A stretch of 16,164 bases of DNA from Deinococcus marmoris (GTDB lineage: Bacteria > Deinococcota > Deinococci > Deinococcales > Deinococcaceae): contig NZ_MSTI01000177.1 of the NCBI RefSeq assembly GCF_001949125.1, positions 1 through 16,164 on the forward strand, given 5' to 3'. Below, one piece after another: positions 15,016 through 16,164 of this stretch (position 1 is the stretch's first letter; every line of letters begins with the position of its first letter). Under the pieces are notes generated by a model, which searched no databases, was not told where the DNA came from, and saw nothing but the letters and a program-made list of their open reading frames with translations. The translations under genes were made by a program, and so were the position numbers.

Positions 15016-15606
15016 ATGTCTGCCCGTGACAAAGCCATTTCCAGCACGCTCGGCTACGCCCTGCTGGGGCTGCTGGCGCGCGAGGAGCGTTCGGGCTATG
15101 ACCTGACGCAGGCGCTGAAAAATCCGGTGGGGTACTTCTGGTTCGCCCAGCACAGCCAGGTGTACCCGGAACTGGCCCGCCTGGAGACGGCGGGGCTGGT
15201 GGCGCACACGCTCATTGAGCAGGCTGACCGGCCTGACAAGAAGGTTTACCGACTCACAGATATGGGGCGGGCCGCCCTGAGCGCCTGGTTGAACGCCGAC
15301 ACGGAACTGCCCCGCAAGCGCGACGAGCTGGTGCTCAAAGCGTATTCCATCTGGCTGGCCGATCCCGCCGCCGCCGCCCGGATGATGCGCGAACACGCCC
15401 AGACCCACGCCGCCCACTTGGCCGAGTTCCAGTCGGGCCTGAGCAATCTGGAGGGAGAGGCGGGAGCCGCCCTGTGGCAGCCGGACTCTCCGTGGTTTGG
15501 TGTTCATGCCGTGCTGCGGCGCGGAATCGGCTACGAACGTGAGTATTCCGAGTGGTGCGAATGGCTGGCACAGTGCCTTGAGGGAACGGAGAAAGGTTCA
15601 CCCTGA
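15016..15606 (+). CDS. PadR-family transcriptional regulator, divergent from the MFS operon
   Basis: The 196-residue protein has the PadR winged helix at residues about 8-85: STLGYALLGLLAREERSGYDLTQALKN, QHSQVYPELARLETAGLVAHTLIEQADRPDKKVYRLTDMG, followed by a long helical C-terminal half (vinculin-like dimerisation domain, about 95-190), ending WCEWLAQCLEGTEKG. PadR proteins repress genes for phenolic-acid and drug detoxification. The ATG at 15016 starts the conserved part; it has a poor ribosome site, and ATG at 14992 would add eight residues, so the start is uncertain and it may be leaderless. The gene is divergent from the MFS exporter with a 91-base gap holding an ATGT-N8-ACAT palindrome, so it most likely controls the exporter and MDR operon. 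Confidence 0.9.
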   Translation: MSARDKAISSTLGYALLGLLAREERSGYDLTQALKNPVGYFWFAQHSQVYPELARLETAGLVAHTLIEQADRPDKKVYRLTDMGRAALSAWLNADTELPRKRDELVLKAYSIWLADPAAAARMMREHAQTHAAHLAEFQSGLSNLEGEAGAALWQPDSPWFGVHAVLRRGIGYEREYSEWCEWLAQCLEGTEKGSP

Positions 15607-15623
15607 TGGCCTGGCAGAGCCAC

Positions 15624-15662
15624 TCTACACCCCGTTTAGGGCTTGAGTCAGAGTAGATTTTT
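15624..15662 (+). terminator. Weak possible terminator after the PadR gene
   Basis: TCTAC (15624-15628) can pair with GTAGA (15653-15657), with an internal CCC/GGG pair, and five T residues follow at 15658-15662. The stem is short and the loop long, so this is a tentative call. Confidence 0.25.
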
Positions 15663-15684
15663 CCGCACCCAGACGGTAAAAAGT

Positions 15685-15710
15685 GAGACGATATGGCTAG
15701 ATATCGTCTC
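15685..15710. repeat. Perfect 10-bp hairpin between the PadR gene and the IS630-type gene
   Basis: GAGACGATAT (15685-15694) and ATATCGTCTC (15701-15710) are exact complements around the loop GGCTAG. On the minus strand the hairpin is followed by ACTTTTTACC, so it could end transcription coming from the right. No T-run follows on the plus strand. It may instead belong to the neighbouring IS630-type element. Confidence 0.6.
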
Positions 15711-15848
15711 CACCATAATTTAGGCCGTCGCCGCAATATTCGCACTCTCCACCGCTGAGCCAGAAAGAACTTCAGCGATCAAAAAAAGTGCCACCAACAG
15801 AACGTGGGGTCTGATACGGACTCCGATTAAATCTTGTAGACTGTCCAG

Positions 15849-16164
15849 ATCAAAAAATTCTTCTCTTCCATCCAACTCCAGCACTCCGCTGACGACTTCT
15901 GGGCCATTTATCGGGCCAGTACCTGCGCTGTGGAGCGGCGCAGAGCGCAGTTCTTTGCCTTCCTTGCGGAAGGCAGAACAGAAACTGAGCTTTTGGAACT
16001 GACCAAATACTCCGTCTCTGGGGCGCGTCACATTTTGCAGCGGTATCACACCCTGGGGCTGGACGGTTTAGGGGATGGCCGGGCGCACAACCAGGGCGCA
16101 CCCACGGTGCTGAGTCCAGACGAACAACAGCAGCTTGCTGTCCACCTGCGACACGATTTTGATC
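15849..16164 (+). pseudogene. IS630-type transposase, N-terminal part without a clear start, runs off the window
   Basis: An open plus-strand frame beginning after the TAG just upstream of 15838 reads ADDFWAIYRASTCAVERRRAQFFAFLAEGRTETELLELTKYSVSGARHILQRYHTLGLDGLGDGRAHNQGAPTVLSPDEQQQLAVHLR. This is the N-terminal helix-turn-helix part of an IS630-family transposase (CAVERRRAQ, then the HTH, then a DGR-x-NQGAP linker). There is no ATG or GTG at the expected start; the first in-frame GTG is at 15930, inside the conserved region, so the gene is probably 5'-damaged or starts by other means. It continues past the right edge, so the catalytic domain cannot be judged. It is a different lineage from the IS630 remnant at 5465-5786. 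Confidence 0.65.

Noticed and set aside
1..16164. CRISPR array, tRNA or rRNA genes
   Set aside because: I saw no regularly spaced direct repeats, no cloverleaf and no rRNA-like sequence anywhere in the window.

Overview
The window looks like an accessory stretch of a GC-rich bacterial genome. The codon use, the mix of IS families and the protein styles suggest a Deinococcus or close relative, but that is inference: there is no rRNA, tRNA or housekeeping marker to confirm it. No CRISPR array or phage gene is visible. Small metabolic or stress modules sit between broken mobile elements.

Left part (1-2833): a partial IS5-type transposase runs off the left edge. Next is a secreted serine beta-lactamase-fold hydrolase (minus strand), visibly richer in A+T than its neighbours. 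It is followed by a decayed IS4-type transposase remnant and a gene-free stretch. From 2834 to 5174 there is a plus-strand module: a cupin-type AraC regulator, a metallo-beta-lactamase-like protein with altered metal motifs, and an overlapping SnoaL-like protein.

Middle (5175-9585): an IS630 transposase remnant runs into a fold-back segment. It abuts what I read as a decayed Tn3-family unit (about 5839-9124). The left end of this unit has a C-terminal tnpA pseudogene with three internal stops and a terminal-repeat copy just past the tnpA stop. The right end has a matching 38-bp repeat ending in GGGG. Between them lie a small membrane protein, an Rrf2-family redox-type repressor and a QorB-like quinone oxidoreductase. 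Both the Rrf2 gene and qorB have an operator of the form TGTAA-N9-TTACA with the -10-like element in its spacer, so they look like one regulon. The right end abuts a second IS4-type remnant.

Right part (9586-16164): a CorA-like transporter gene is frameshifted. A minus-strand operon follows, reading right to left: 14-TM-type MFS exporter, two zinc-free MDR quinone oxidoreductases and a broken Gfo/Idh/MocA gene. A PadR-type repressor is divergent from it across a 91-bp gap holding a PadR-type ATGT-N8-ACAT palindrome. The window closes with a hairpin and the start of another IS630-like transposase.

The common theme is quinone/electrophile and drug stress: three quinone-oxidoreductase-type enzymes, an exporter, and two regulators of families that sense redox-active or phenolic compounds.
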